Positions 43,737 through 52,926 of a stretch of DNA of 64,000 nt are shown piece after piece. Within the stretch, counting starts at the first letter, position 1, and each line of letters starts with the position of its first letter. A program made the position numbers and the translations under genes. Origin of the DNA: an uncultured Bacteroidia bacterium (GTDB lineage: Bacteria; Bacteroidota; Bacteroidia; Bacteroidales; Prolixibacteraceae); assembly GCA_903923905.1 (NCBI GenBank), contig CAIXZH010000052.1:80278-144277 (forward strand). The letters are read 5' to 3'. The notes under the pieces were generated by a model, which saw only the letters and a list, made by a program, of their open reading frames with translations, was not told the DNA's origin and did no database searches.

Positions 43737-44463
43737 ATTTACCAAGAAAAAGAACATGAGCTCTATAATCGAAATTGTCCGCCACGATTTATCTGAAAAC
43801 AGAAACGAACAGCTTCAAAAAAGCACACAACACTTCTTCAGGGAGGGGGTCAAATGTTACGGAATAAAGAGCACAACTGTTGGATCCATCGGCAAGGAAC
43901 ATTTTAAAACCATCAAAGGATTGCCAAAAGCTGAAATCTTCGGATTGTGTGATGAATTATGGAAATCAGGTTATATCGAAGAGTCGATTATTGCATGCGA
44001 CTGGTCATATAATTTGAACAAAACATTTGAACCTTCTGATTTTAAAATATTTGAGGAATGGATAGATGGTTCGGTGAATAACTGGGCCTCCTGTGACACC
44101 TTTTGCAACCATACCGTCGGTAAATTTATTGAGATGTATCCAAGGTATCTTACAGAATTGAAAAGGTGGACTCAATCCCAAAATCGCTGGATGCGCCGGG
44201 CTTCTGCTGTTTCTTTGATAATCCCCGGCCGCCAGGGAAAATTTTTAAAGGATATCCTTGAAATTGCTGGTCTTTTACTTTTGGATCAGGATGATATGGT
44301 ACGGAAAGGGTATGGATGGATGCTGAAAGTTGCCAGTAACAAACATCAAAAGGATATTTTTGACTATGTCTTCGCAAACAAAGCCCTGATGCCCAGAACC
44401 GCACTTCGATATGCCATCGAGAAGATGCCTGCTGAATTAAAAAGTAAAGCGATGGAAAGATAA
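43717..44463 (+). CDS. DNA alkylation repair protein (AlkD-like)
   Basis: The protein of up to 248 residues is an all-helical HEAT-like repeat protein. GIKSTTVGSIGKEHFKTI, ELWKSGYIEESIIACDWSYN, NWASCDTFCNHTVGKF and RWMRRASAVSLIIPGRQGKF match the order of AlkD, which excises alkylated bases without base flipping. DMVRKGYGWMLKVASNKHQKDIFDYV continues the pattern with the conserved basic residues. ATG 43717 overlaps the transposase fragment by 20 nt; ATG 43756 (MSSIIEIV) is a likely true start and gives 235 residues. The end is followed by a hairpin at 44474-44523. Confidence 0.9.
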   Translation: MADLKFKFTKKKNMSSIIEIVRHDLSENRNEQLQKSTQHFFREGVKCYGIKSTTVGSIGKEHFKTIKGLPKAEIFGLCDELWKSGYIEESIIACDWSYNLNKTFEPSDFKIFEEWIDGSVNNWASCDTFCNHTVGKFIEMYPRYLTELKRWTQSQNRWMRRASAVSLIIPGRQGKFLKDILEIAGLLLLDQDDMVRKGYGWMLKVASNKHQKDIFDYVFANKALMPRTALRYAIEKMPAELKSKAMER

Positions 44464-44473
44464 ATTGTAATAG

Positions 44474-44523
44474 GATAGTCTCACTCAAAGTGAGGCTTTC
44501 ACTATTTGACAGGTGAGACTATC
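44474..44523. terminator. Hairpin between convergent alkD-like gene and gntP
   Basis: GATAGTCTCAC (44474-44484) pairs exactly with GTGAGACTATC (44513-44523). A second small stem (CACTCAAAGTGAGG region) lies in the loop. The position between two convergent stops supports a bidirectional terminator. Confidence 0.55.
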
Positions 44524-44545
44524 ACCAATATTCAGGGACGGCAAT

Positions 44546-45862
44546 TCAGATTAAATGGCTTAATATTAATGCTCCCAGCAATCCCAAAACACCAATCAGG
44601 GTTTCCATAACGGTCCAGATCAGGAAGGTTTGTTTCACCGAGGCATTAAAATACTCCTTAAACATCCAGAATCCGATATCGTTAAAATGGGAGAACATCA
44701 GGCTGCCTGCACCGGTGGCAATCACCATCAGTTCCGGGGCGACCCCTGTGCCGGCCATCAGGGGCATCATCAAACCAGCAGCAGTGATACAGGAGACTGT
44801 TGCCGAACCAATTGAAAAGCGTATTAAAGCAGCTACACTCCAGGTAAGGAGAATCGGGGACATATGGAATCCTCCGGCCATCAGTTTAATGTAATCGGCT
44901 GTACCGCTGTCAATAAGCACTTGCTTAAAAGCCCCCCCCGAGGCGATGATCAGCAATATCATGGCAACACTTGCCGTAGAATCGGACAAACTCTTCATAA
45001 CCTCCGACATCTGCCGCTTTCTCCGGATTCCGAACAGATATACACCAATAACAACGGCCGAAAAAAGGGCAATTGTGGGGTCACTGATAAACTTTAAAAA
45101 TTTGTTTTCACCATAGGAAGCAGGAACAGCCATCTGGATAACAGCACCCGAGAGCATTAGGACAATTGGACTCAGTGCGGTGATTAAACTGGCAGAAAGT
45201 GAAGGGAGTTCTTCTTTGGAAAATTCGCGGGCCACAAATAACCCTTTAGGTGGCGTAAGATTCCATTTAGTGTAAAACCGTGACAACCATGGTCCGGCAA
45301 TCAGTATGGTTGGTAGGGTAACGATCATGCCGTAAAGCAAGGTTTTATTCAGATCAGCATGAAACAGGAATGCGATGGATGTTGGAGCAGGGTGTGGCGG
45401 AAGGAACCCGTGAGTCACCGAAAGTGCAGCGCACATGGGTAAACCAAGATAGATCAGCGGTAACTTTGTGGATGCGGAAAGGGCATAAATTAATGGGATC
45501 AGTACCAAAAATCCGGCATTATAGATCATGGGTAATCCCACTAAAAAACCAGTGATCATAATTGCGAATTGGATCCGGCGTAACCCAAACAGGTCAACGA
45601 GTCTGTTGGTAATCTGGTATGCTGCACCACTCTCCTCGAGAAGTTTCCCCAACATTGCCCCAAAAACAATGATAAGTGCCAGGCTTCCCATAGTTTCTCC
45701 AAGCCCTGAACTGATCGAATGGAGAATTGTTCCGGGTTCCATCCGGTTAAGTAAGCCAACGACAAACGAGGTGATTAACAGGGAGATGAAGGCACTGATT
45801 TTAAACAGGCTAATCAGAATAAAAAGGAGGACTATTCCGGCAATGATAATGATCAGCGGCAT
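44546..45862 (-). CDS. GntP family gluconate:H+ symporter
   Basis: The 438-residue inner-membrane protein has 12 to 14 helices. It shows the GntP signature pattern: IVFGAMLGKLLEESGAAYQITNRLVDLFGLRRIQFAIMITGFLVGLPMIYNAGFLVLIPL, then CAALSVTHGFLPPHPAPTSIAF, ASGGAFKQVLIDSG and GSATVSCITAAGLM. It imports gluconate or a related aldonate/hydroxy acid; a link to the uronate genes at 56-60 kb is possible but unproven. It starts 10 nt after trpS on the same strand, an odd pair. No kinase for gluconate is near. Confidence 0.93.
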   Translation of the reverse strand: MPLIIIIAGIVLLFILISLFKISAFISLLITSFVVGLLNRMEPGTILHSISSGLGETMGSLALIIVFGAMLGKLLEESGAAYQITNRLVDLFGLRRIQFAIMITGFLVGLPMIYNAGFLVLIPLIYALSASTKLPLIYLGLPMCAALSVTHGFLPPHPAPTSIAFLFHADLNKTLLYGMIVTLPTILIAGPWLSRFYTKWNLTPPKGLFVAREFSKEELPSLSASLITALSPIVLMLSGAVIQMAVPASYGENKFLKFISDPTIALFSAVVIGVYLFGIRRKRQMSEVMKSLSDSTASVAMILLIIASGGAFKQVLIDSGTADYIKLMAGGFHMSPILLTWSVAALIRFSIGSATVSCITAAGLMMPLMAGTGVAPELMVIATGAGSLMFSHFNDIGFWMFKEYFNASVKQTFLIWTVMETLIGVLGLLGALILSHLI

Positions 45863-45872
45863 TTTCTGTTAG

Positions 45873-46868
45873 TTAGTAGAATTTCCTGAATCCGATGATT
45901 TTCCGGACCTCCTCCAGCGTTTGAGAGGCTGAAGCACGCGCTTTTTCTGCTCCGTTTTTGGCAACTTTCGAGAGGAATTCGTGGTCTTTAGAGATCTCTT
46001 CAATGCGGATTCTAATTGGATTGGTAAAATTGATAATATCCTCGGCAAGCTGCTTTTTCAGATCCCCATAACGGATTGAGCAATTGCTATAGCCAGTATC
46101 AAAATGACTCACCACATCCGGTGCTGAAACCACCTCCATCAAGGTAAAAAGATTTTGAATGACTTCAGGCTTTTTCTGGTGCATTTCAGTTGGACCTTCA
46201 TCAGTTATCGCCCGCATCACCTTTTTACGGATACTGGCAGGAGATTCAGCCAGTGCGATGGCATTCCCTTCCGACTTACCCATCTTCCCTGAACCGTCCA
46301 ATCCAGGAATCTTTACCATGTCCTTCCCTTCGAAAGTATAGGCGCGGGGAATCGGGAATGTTTCAACATTATAGATTCTGTTAAATCTGCGGGCAAACGT
46401 GCGGGCCATCTCAAGGTTTTGTTCCTGGTCTTTTCCCACCGGAACCAGATTGGCTTTATGGATAATAATATCGGCAGCCATAAGTACAGGATAGGTAAGC
46501 AGGCCGGCATTAACATTCTCGGGTTGCTGGCGGGCTTTATCCTTGAATGAAGTGGTTCTTTCCAACTCACCCAAATAGGCGTTCATATTAAGCAGCAGAT
46601 AAAGCTCGGGAATCTCAGGGATATCGCTTTGAATGAAAATCGTTGCCTTTTCAGGATCGATACCGCAAGCCAGGTACTCTGCCAGTACCTGTTTCACATT
46701 GGTGTGAAGATCTGCAGGTATGGGATGGGTAGTGAGGGAATGAAAATCTGCAATGAAGAAAAAAGTCTGGTGTTCATTCTGCATCTCAATAAAATTCTTG
46801 ACCGCTCCAAAATAATTTCCCAGGTGCAGGTTTCCTGTTGAACGAATTCCGCTTACTACTGTTGGCAT
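45873..46868 (-). CDS. trpS: Tryptophanyl-tRNA synthetase
   Basis: The 331-residue class I synthetase has its HIGH-type motif as GNLHLGN (residues about 12-18), the Trp-binding region (VLMAADIIIHKANLVPVGKDQEQNLEMARTFARRFN) and the KMSKS-type loop KMGKSEGN. Length fits bacterial TrpRS. It lies between the exonuclease (60 nt upstream) and gntP (10 nt downstream). No T-box or trp leader was seen. Confidence 0.97.
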   Translation of the reverse strand: MPTVVSGIRSTGNLHLGNYFGAVKNFIEMQNEHQTFFFIADFHSLTTHPIPADLHTNVKQVLAEYLACGIDPEKATIFIQSDIPEIPELYLLLNMNAYLGELERTTSFKDKARQQPENVNAGLLTYPVLMAADIIIHKANLVPVGKDQEQNLEMARTFARRFNRIYNVETFPIPRAYTFEGKDMVKIPGLDGSGKMGKSEGNAIALAESPASIRKKVMRAITDEGPTEMHQKKPEVIQNLFTLMEVVSAPDVVSHFDTGYSNCSIRYGDLKKQLAEDIINFTNPIRIRIEEISKDHEFLSKVAKNGAEKARASASQTLEEVRKIIGFRKFY

Positions 46869-46928
46869 CTGATTTAATTTATATTTTTATGCTGCAAAAA
46901 TATAAAAACCATTGAAACAACGAGCAAA

Positions 46929-47663
46929 CTATTCTTCTACTCCGGCTATTTCATAGTTCTCCTGACTGATTAATGGCTCACCTTTAAACCTGAGCAGTAA
47001 CTGGGCAATGGCAAAAGTGTCTTTTTCGCAATACCGTGCAATGCGCTGTATATCATATTCTTTGAAGTAAACATCCCCTACCTGGCTTCCATCAATATCA
47101 TCTTTGGGTGTTGGAATATTGAAAATTGCGCACAGTAGTTCGAGCGAGGTATAGTGTTTATAATCACCAAATTTCCACAATTGAAGGGTATCAAGCATTA
47201 CCTCTTTAACTTCCCAGGGTTTTGATCCGGCAATGTCCAGAACCGAAGGAAGAGGTAATCCGTTGATCAACATTCTTCGGGCGATATACGGGAAATCGAA
47301 CTCTTGTCCGTTATGGGCACACAACTTGTGCATCGGATTGGTCATAAATGCGGTAAGCATCAACGAAAATTCCTCTAAAATAGTCTTCTCATCGTCCCCT
47401 GCATAGGATTTCACACGATATGCCCGCTCCTTCCCTTTCCGAAACATCTTTCCGGCCGAAATGCATATGATTTTCCCAAATTCGGCATAGATTCCGGCGC
47501 GAGTATAGAGACTCTCAGCCGTCTCCCCCTCCTTCCCGATCTGTCCGGCCTTCTTGGTCCATAACTTTTGAATAGTTACAGGGGCATCGGTCAGATTTTG
47601 ATGCTGTGGAACAGTTTCAATATCAATGAATAAAACATGTTCCGGTAAAAGTCTTTCAAGCAT
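46929..47663 (-). CDS. Predicted 3'-5' exonuclease (DEDDy, DNA_pol_B_exo2-like)
   Basis: The 244-residue protein has the ExoI motif LFIDIETVP (Asp-Glu), ExoII around KLCAHNGQEFDFPYIARRMLINGLPLPS (Asp), and ExoIII in ARYCEKDTFAIAQLL, in which Tyr and Asp are spaced Y-x3-D as in the DEDDy class. This layout matches the stand-alone PolB-like exonuclease family common in Bacteroidota. The reaction would be removal of nucleotides from 3' ends of DNA or RNA; the substrate is not known. It starts 6 nt after the uridine kinase stop, so the two are an operon. Confidence 0.88.
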   Translation of the reverse strand: MLERLLPEHVLFIDIETVPQHQNLTDAPVTIQKLWTKKAGQIGKEGETAESLYTRAGIYAEFGKIICISAGKMFRKGKERAYRVKSYAGDDEKTILEEFSLMLTAFMTNPMHKLCAHNGQEFDFPYIARRMLINGLPLPSVLDIAGSKPWEVKEVMLDTLQLWKFGDYKHYTSLELLCAIFNIPTPKDDIDGSQVGDVYFKEYDIQRIARYCEKDTFAIAQLLLRFKGEPLISQENYEIAGVEE

Positions 47664-47669
47664 TTCAGT

Positions 47670-48296
47670 TTAGATTGCATGGGTTGTGTCGTGCAGATGT
47701 TTTTTGATATATTGCGTGATAATGTCAATGGCTACTGTGTTGTTACCTCCTTCAGGGACAATAATATCAGCAAATCGTTTGGTGGGTTCAATAAACTGCA
47801 GATGACTGGGTCTTACTGTTTCTTCATACCGTTGAAGTACTTTGATGATATCCCTGCCCCGTTCGATGATATCCCGCCTGATAACCCGTGATAACCTAAC
47901 GTCTGCTTCACAGTCAACGAAAATACTGATATCCATCATTTTTCGCAGTTCCGCAGGCTGGAGGCACAAAATCCCCTCTATAATGATCACTTTTTGAGGT
48001 TTTATCACAACTGTCTCCGTTGACCTTGTGCAGGTGATGTAGGAATAGAGGGGTTGATGTACCTGTTCCCCATTCCTTAGCCTTTTAACATTGTCAATAA
48101 GCAACTCAAATTCAACACTATCAGGATGGTCGAAATTAATTTTCTGTCTTTCTTCAGGGGATAGGTGGCTATTATCCCGATAGTAGGCGTCCTGCGATAG
48201 AACGGCAACATCTCCAACGTTTAATCGGCTGATTATTGCGTTAACGACAGTTGTCTTCCCTGATCCTGTTCCTCCGGCTATTCCAATAATAAGCAT
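47670..48296 (-). CDS. udk: Uridine kinase
   Basis: The 208-residue P-loop kinase begins LIIGIAGGTGSGKTTVVNAI (Walker A), followed by LSQDAYYRD, the lid region and YEETVRPSHLQFIEPTKRFADIIVPEGGNNTVA, all typical of bacterial uridine/cytidine kinases. It phosphorylates uridine and cytidine with GTP or ATP in pyrimidine salvage. Length equals the family norm. It is the first gene of the minus-strand udk-exonuclease-trpS-gntP series. Confidence 0.96.
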   Translation of the reverse strand: MLIIGIAGGTGSGKTTVVNAIISRLNVGDVAVLSQDAYYRDNSHLSPEERQKINFDHPDSVEFELLIDNVKRLRNGEQVHQPLYSYITCTRSTETVVIKPQKVIIIEGILCLQPAELRKMMDISIFVDCEADVRLSRVIRRDIIERGRDIIKVLQRYEETVRPSHLQFIEPTKRFADIIVPEGGNNTVAIDIITQYIKKHLHDTTHAI

Positions 48297-48512
48297 ATAA
48301 TCAAAGTATTAAGACATTCCTGATCAAAAAATCAGCATATAATGAAAAGTTCCCGGCCATATTTTTAATGGTTCTATACCTTAAAATTAAAATCATATTC
48401 AAAGTTAATGAAATTTTACGTCAATCTATTCCTTCTTTGACCATCCGCTCCCTTTTTTAAACTAACTTTGGGGATAAAGTGTTAGTTTTGTACCCGAATT
48501 AAAATTTGGTTT

Positions 48513-48815
48513 ATGATTAATCATATTGTCCTTTTAAAATTAAAGGAGTTTGAAAATGAAGATCTGAAGGCCGTAGTGAGAAGTAAAATAAAGAAAGCCC
48601 TGCTTGTACTGAAAGACAGGATCTCAGAAATTAAGTATATGGAGGTTGGCGAGAATTACGACCTAAATGCGACCTCCTATGATATAGGACTAATTACACA
48701 TTTTGAATCGCTGGCAGATCTGGATATATACAGGATTCATCCTGAACACCTTAAGGTGATTGAGCTCATCAATGCAAACACAATAGGCAAGGCTGTTGTG
48801 GACTTTGAATTTTAA
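48513..48815 (+). CDS. Dabb (stress-responsive A/B barrel) domain protein
   Basis: The 100-residue protein opens MINHIVLLKLKEF and has the fold order strand-helix-strand typical of the dimeric alpha/beta barrel Dabb family, with VGENYDLNATSYDIGLITHFESLADLDIYRIHPEHLKVI containing the family's Y-D-x-x-L-x-x-x-F and H-P-x-H motifs. Function within the family is varied; no partner is obvious. It lies 15 nt upstream of manA on the same strand. A possible -7 box TAGTTTTG is at 48483-48490, 22 nt before the start. Confidence 0.9.
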   Translation: MINHIVLLKLKEFENEDLKAVVRSKIKKALLVLKDRISEIKYMEVGENYDLNATSYDIGLITHFESLADLDIYRIHPEHLKVIELINANTIGKAVVDFEF

Positions 48816-48830
48816 ATCAAAAAATAGTTA

Positions 48831-49817
48831 ATGAATAATCTTTATCCGCTGAAATTTACCCCCATTTGTAAGGATAAAATCTGGGGCGGCAACAAATTAC
48901 ATGACCTCTTGAACAAGCAATTTCCAGAATTACCTAATTGTGGTGAGTCGTGGGAGATTTCCGGTGTTCAGAACGATATATCTATTGTGTCGAATGGTTT
49001 TCTGAAGGGGAATAATCTCGAGGAATTGATTGAAGTGTATATGGGTGATCTGGTAGGAGAAAAAGTCTATGAAAAATTCGGAGAAGAATTTCCACTTCTG
49101 ATCAAATTTATTGATGCCAATGATGATCTTTCCATTCAGGTACATCCCAATGATGAACTGGCAATGGAAAGGCACGATTCGTTCGGAAAAACGGAGATGT
49201 GGTATGTGGTTCAGGCAGATCCGGGAGCCAAATTGATCTCCGGATTTAACCGGAAAATTGATAAAGCAGAATATCTTAATTACCTTAAGAACGGTCAGCT
49301 GGAGGAGATCCTCAATTACGAAGAGGTCAAAGAGGGAGATGTTTTCTTTATGCCTGCAGGCAGGGTCCACGCTATCGGCAAAGGAATTGTCGTTGCCGAA
49401 ATACAACAAACTTCTGATGTTACTTACCGGATATACGATTTTAAAAGGACGGATATTAATGGTAATACACGCGAACTCCATACTGAACTGGCGGTTGATG
49501 CTATTGAATACCGTCATGAATCCAATTATCGAACTGAATATCAACCTGTAAATAACCAATCGGTTAAATTGGTTGAATGTCCCTATTTTACGACTAATAT
49601 TTTACCACTGACCGCCAATATCGAACGTGATTTTACAGCACTTGATACTTTCGTAATTTATACCTGTCTGGAAGGAAATTGCGCAATTAACTGGGAAGAT
49701 CAAAGTCTGACCCTTGCAAAGGGAGATTCTATCCTTGTACCCGCTCAGATCAGTAATTTTGGGTTTTCAGTCAAGAGTGGCGAAGGTGCTAAGCTGCTTG
49801 AAGTATATCTGAGATAA
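48831..49817 (+). CDS. manA: Mannose-6-phosphate isomerase, class I (short type)
   Basis: The 328-residue cupin enzyme converts mannose 6-phosphate to fructose 6-phosphate. The start YPLKFTPICKDKIWGGNKLHDLL, the metal site in SIQVHPNDELA, and PAGRVHAIGKGIVVAEIQQTSDVTYRIYDF are as in the Bacillus-type ManA of about 315-330 residues. A C-terminal cupin half (LTLAKGDSILVPAQISNFGF) follows. It supports mannose use and GDP-mannose supply. Confidence 0.95.
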   Translation: MNNLYPLKFTPICKDKIWGGNKLHDLLNKQFPELPNCGESWEISGVQNDISIVSNGFLKGNNLEELIEVYMGDLVGEKVYEKFGEEFPLLIKFIDANDDLSIQVHPNDELAMERHDSFGKTEMWYVVQADPGAKLISGFNRKIDKAEYLNYLKNGQLEEILNYEEVKEGDVFFMPAGRVHAIGKGIVVAEIQQTSDVTYRIYDFKRTDINGNTRELHTELAVDAIEYRHESNYRTEYQPVNNQSVKLVECPYFTTNILPLTANIERDFTALDTFVIYTCLEGNCAINWEDQSLTLAKGDSILVPAQISNFGFSVKSGEGAKLLEVYLR

Positions 49818-49890
49818 TCGCAGATTCTCGCTTATTTAAGATTTAGCTGATGTTTAACTCTTCAGCCAATTAGTTTCAAAATAAATACTG

Positions 49891-50490
49891 ATGATCATAA
49901 AAACAGCCGAATTTGTAATCAGCAACACTGATCCGGAGCAATGTCCAATCACCGATCAACCGGAGTTTGCGTTTGTAGGAAGATCGAATGTAGGCAAATC
50001 ATCCCTGATTAACATGCTGACCGGATTCGGAGATCTGGCAAAGGTTTCTACAGCACCCGGAAAAACAAGGTTGATCAACCACTTCAATATTAATGACCAA
50101 TGGTTTTTGGTCGACCTGCCCGGTTATGGTTATGCAAAAGTTGGCCGCTCTTCACGCGAACAATGGCTGTCGTTTATCCGAAAATACCTGACAATCAGGG
50201 AAAACCTGTACTGCGTATTTGCATTGATTGATTCCCGGCACAAACCACAGGCTAACGATCTGGAGTTTATGAATTATTTAGGGTATAATGAAATTCCTTT
50301 TGCTATGGTTTTTACCAAGGCAGATAAGCTCTCCCGCCGACAACTGGATAAAAATATTTCCGATTACAAAAATGAGATGCTTGAAACCTGGGAAGAGTTA
50401 CCTCCACTGTTCATCACCTCTTCCGGCACGAAACAGGGCAGGGACGAGCTTCTGAGTTTTATCGATCATATTGTGAATCCTGATAATTAG
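49891..50490 (+). CDS. engB: Ribosome biogenesis GTP-binding protein YihA/YsxC
   Basis: The 199-residue GTPase has G1 GRSNVGKSSLINML, G2 T in GKTRLINHF, G3 DLPGYGYAKV, G4 TKAD and G5 TSSGTKQG. It acts in large-subunit (50S) assembly. Length is normal. It is a stand-alone + strand gene between manA and prs. Confidence 0.97.
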   Translation: MIIKTAEFVISNTDPEQCPITDQPEFAFVGRSNVGKSSLINMLTGFGDLAKVSTAPGKTRLINHFNINDQWFLVDLPGYGYAKVGRSSREQWLSFIRKYLTIRENLYCVFALIDSRHKPQANDLEFMNYLGYNEIPFAMVFTKADKLSRRQLDKNISDYKNEMLETWEELPPLFITSSGTKQGRDELLSFIDHIVNPDN

Positions 50491-50577
50491 ATCTGACTTC
50501 AAATGTTTTGAAAACTTTCGAGGTCTTTGAGTTCAAAAAAAGATTCAAATTCAGTAGAGTTGTTGGCTCAATATATA

Positions 50578-50585
50578 TACTTTTG
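50578..50585 (+). promoter_or_regulatory. -7 box before prs
   Basis: TACTTTTG matches the TAnnTTTG consensus and lies 50 nt before the prs ATG. No TTTG was found at the right distance upstream, so only the -7 element is supported. Confidence 0.4.
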
Positions 50586-50635
50586 CCTTCAGATTAAGGT
50601 GAGCATTATAAATTCAAAAAAGTAAATCTCTATCT

Positions 50636-51568
50636 ATGCCAAACGGTAGTATCAAGATCTTTACCGGTACAGAATCAAAATATCTGGCCGAGAAAATAGC
50701 GGAAAACGCTGGAATCGGATTAGGCAAAGCCTCGTGTCCCCGTTTTTCGGACGGAGAATTTGAGCCTTGCTATGAGGAGACGATCAGGGGTTCGTATACC
50801 TTTATTGTGCAATCAACCTTCCCGCCTGCAGATAATCTTTTGGAGTTACTGTTTATGATTGATGCTGCCAAAAGAGCCTCTGCCTATAAAGTAATTGCCG
50901 TGATGCCCTATTTCGGTTTTGCCCGACAGGACCGGAAGGATAGACCCCGGGTCTCTATTGGGGCAAAAGTAGTAGCCGATATGTTATCAAAAGGGGGAAT
51001 CGACCGATTGATAACCATGGATCTTCACGCTGATCAGATTCAGGGATTCTTCGATGTCCCCGTTGACCATTTAAGTGCTGTTGCGTTGTTCATCCCCTAT
51101 ATCCAGCAAATGGGTCTCCGGGACATTGTTGTAGCATCACCTGATGTAGGTGGAACTAAACGGGCCAATGTTTTTGCAAAGCACCTGAAAACCGACCTTG
51201 TTATTTGTCATAAATCGCGCAGCAAGGCAAATCAGATTGATTCGATGACCCTTATCGGAGATGTGGAAGGGAAAGATGTAATCATTGTTGATGATATTAT
51301 CGATACTGCCGGAACAATCACCAAAGCAGCTGATCTGATGAAATCCAAGGGAGCCAACTCGGTTCGGGCTTTTGTAACCCATGCAGTTCTATCCGGTCCG
51401 GCTTTTGAGCGGATTGAAGGATCCTACATCGATGAGGTGCTTGTAACTGATTCTATTCCAATAAGACGCAAATCCGATAAAATCACTGTTATATCCTGTG
51501 CACCTCTGTTTGCCGATGTTATACAGAAGGTTTACGAAAATAAATCAATCAGTACTGCATTTATCTAA
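50636..51568 (+). CDS. prs: Ribose-phosphate pyrophosphokinase
   Basis: The 310-residue enzyme makes PRPP from ribose 5-phosphate and ATP. The signature DLHADQIQGFFDVPVDHL and the PRPP-binding loop VIIVDDIIDTAGTITKA are present, with MPYFGFARQDRKDRPRVSIGAKVVADML between. It is the first of a conserved run prs-rplY-pth-S4 protein often seen in Bacteroidota. It is probably cytoplasmic and hexameric, as for the family. Confidence 0.97.
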   Translation: MPNGSIKIFTGTESKYLAEKIAENAGIGLGKASCPRFSDGEFEPCYEETIRGSYTFIVQSTFPPADNLLELLFMIDAAKRASAYKVIAVMPYFGFARQDRKDRPRVSIGAKVVADMLSKGGIDRLITMDLHADQIQGFFDVPVDHLSAVALFIPYIQQMGLRDIVVASPDVGGTKRANVFAKHLKTDLVICHKSRSKANQIDSMTLIGDVEGKDVIIVDDIIDTAGTITKAADLMKSKGANSVRAFVTHAVLSGPAFERIEGSYIDEVLVTDSIPIRRKSDKITVISCAPLFADVIQKVYENKSISTAFI

Positions 51569-51575
51569 GATTTGT

Positions 51576-51683
51576 TATCTTTGCGCCCTGTTTTACAGCA
51601 TACCTTTGATGGTGTGATGCGGATACCTTGCCCCAGGGAAGGAGTTCTGAGTAAACACTTAGTTACACAACAGTTAATTTTTT
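51576..51683 (+). promoter_or_regulatory. rplY promoter and structured leader
   Basis: TATCTTTG (51576-51583) is a perfect -7 box, 8 nt after the prs stop. The leader then has two hairpins: GCATACC (51598-51604) with GGTGTGATGC (51611-51620), and CCTTGCC (51626-51632) with GGGAAGG (51636-51642) with one mismatch and a CCA loop. Leaders of this sort often allow autogenous control by the ribosomal protein; that is inference. The L25 start is at 51691. Confidence 0.45.
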
Positions 51684-51690
51684 AAAACAA

Positions 51691-52284
51691 ATGAAAACAT
51701 TTCAAATTAAAGGTACTGCTCGTCAGTCGGTTGGCAAAAAAGATTCCAAACATCTGAGAGCTAGTGATTTGGTACCATGCGTGATTTATGGCGGCGAACA
51801 AGTTATCCATTTTCAGGCCCACGAAAACGAATTCCGCAAACTGATTTACACCCCGAAAGTTTACCAAACCGAAATTGACATTGACGGTAAGGTTTATAAC
51901 GCTTTCATGCAGGCTCTTCAGTTTCATCCGGTCACCGATAAACTTCTTCATATTGACTTTTTGGAGATTCGCGAAAACGTACCTGTTAAGTTGGAAATCC
52001 CTGTTCGCCTGGATGGTTATGCCAAAGGGATACAGCAAGGGGGACGCTTAAAATCAAACCTCCGTACCTTGAAAGCCAAAGGATTTTCCAAGGATTTTCC
52101 GGATGAGATCATTATCGATGTTACCGATCTTGGTTTGAGCGAAAGTATCAGGGTTGGAGACGTTAAAGTTCCGGGCATTGAGATCTTAAATGCAAAATCG
52201 GTTCCGGTAGCTACCGTTGTGGTAACCCGTGCAGCTCGTGCAGCAATGGCTGATACTTCAGCTGCCAGTGGTAAGAAGAAATAA
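51691..52284 (+). CDS. rplY: 50S ribosomal protein L25/general stress protein Ctc
   Basis: The 197-residue two-domain form (CTC/TL5 type) binds 5S rRNA. The N-terminal domain (residues 1-90) has IKGTARQSVGKKDSKHLRASDLVPCVIYGG, and the C-terminal beta domain has VPVKLEIPVRLDGYAKGIQQGGRLKSNLRTLKAKG. A short Ala/Lys-rich tail (ARAAMADTSAASGKKK) is typical. The leader upstream has its own promoter and two hairpins. Confidence 0.97.
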   Translation: MKTFQIKGTARQSVGKKDSKHLRASDLVPCVIYGGEQVIHFQAHENEFRKLIYTPKVYQTEIDIDGKVYNAFMQALQFHPVTDKLLHIDFLEIRENVPVKLEIPVRLDGYAKGIQQGGRLKSNLRTLKAKGFSKDFPDEIIIDVTDLGLSESIRVGDVKVPGIEILNAKSVPVATVVVTRAARAAMADTSAASGKKK

Positions 52285-52362
52285 AACAATCACTTTTTAA
52301 AACTCTGCTGATTCGAGTGTTTTCACCAGGTCTAAGGAGTATTAAAAACTAATTATCTTCGG

Positions 52363-52926
52363 ATGAAGTACCTGATTGTAGGTCTTGGAAATATCGGGGA
52401 TGAATACGAAAATACCCGCCACAATATAGGATTTTGGATATTGGATGCCCTTGCAAGGGCGTCCAATATTTCTTTTAGCGAAAAGCGTTATGGTGCTATT
52501 GCTGAAATGAAGCATGCCGGAAGAACGCTTATCCTGCTAAAACCCAATACGTTCATGAACCTAAGTGGCCGTTCTGTCCAATATTGGATGCAGAAGGAGA
52601 AAATCGAACTGGATAAGGTTTTGATCCTGGTGGATGACCTTGCCCTTCCGGTAGGAAAACTGCGCCTTCGGTTAAAAGGGAGTGATGCAGGCCACAACGG
52701 GTTGAAAAGTATTCATCAGATTCTGGGCAGCCTGGATTATGTAAGGCTCCGTTTTGGTATTGGGAGTGATTTCCAGCGGGGTCGCCAGGTCGACCATGTA
52801 CTGGGTCGCTGGACACCTGAGGAAGAGGTCGTTGTCAATTCAAAGATGGAGCGTTGCACCGAAATCATTAAGGCCTTCGTTACCATGGAGCCAAATCAGG
52901 TGATGACAAAGTACAATAGAGATTAG
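52363..52926 (+). CDS. pth: Peptidyl-tRNA hydrolase
   Basis: The 187-residue enzyme releases tRNA from peptidyl-tRNA. It has [14 protein letters not shown] with the catalytic His, [40 protein letters not shown] with the conserved Asp and Asn, and YVRLRFGIG. Length is normal. It follows rplY after 78 nt. Confidence 0.97.
   Translation: MKYLIVGLGNIGDEYENTRHNIGFWILDALARASNISFSEKRYGAIAEMKHAGRTLILLKPNTFMNLSGRSVQYWMQKEKIELDKVLILVDDLALPVGKLRLRLKGSDAGHNGLKSIHQILGSLDYVRLRFGIGSDFQRGRQVDHVLGRWTPEEEVVVNSKMERCTEIIKAFVTMEPNQVMTKYNRD

Noticed and set aside
48930..49559. 209-codon minus-strand frame inside manA
   Set aside because: Long but fully antisense to a clear ManA; no domain seen.
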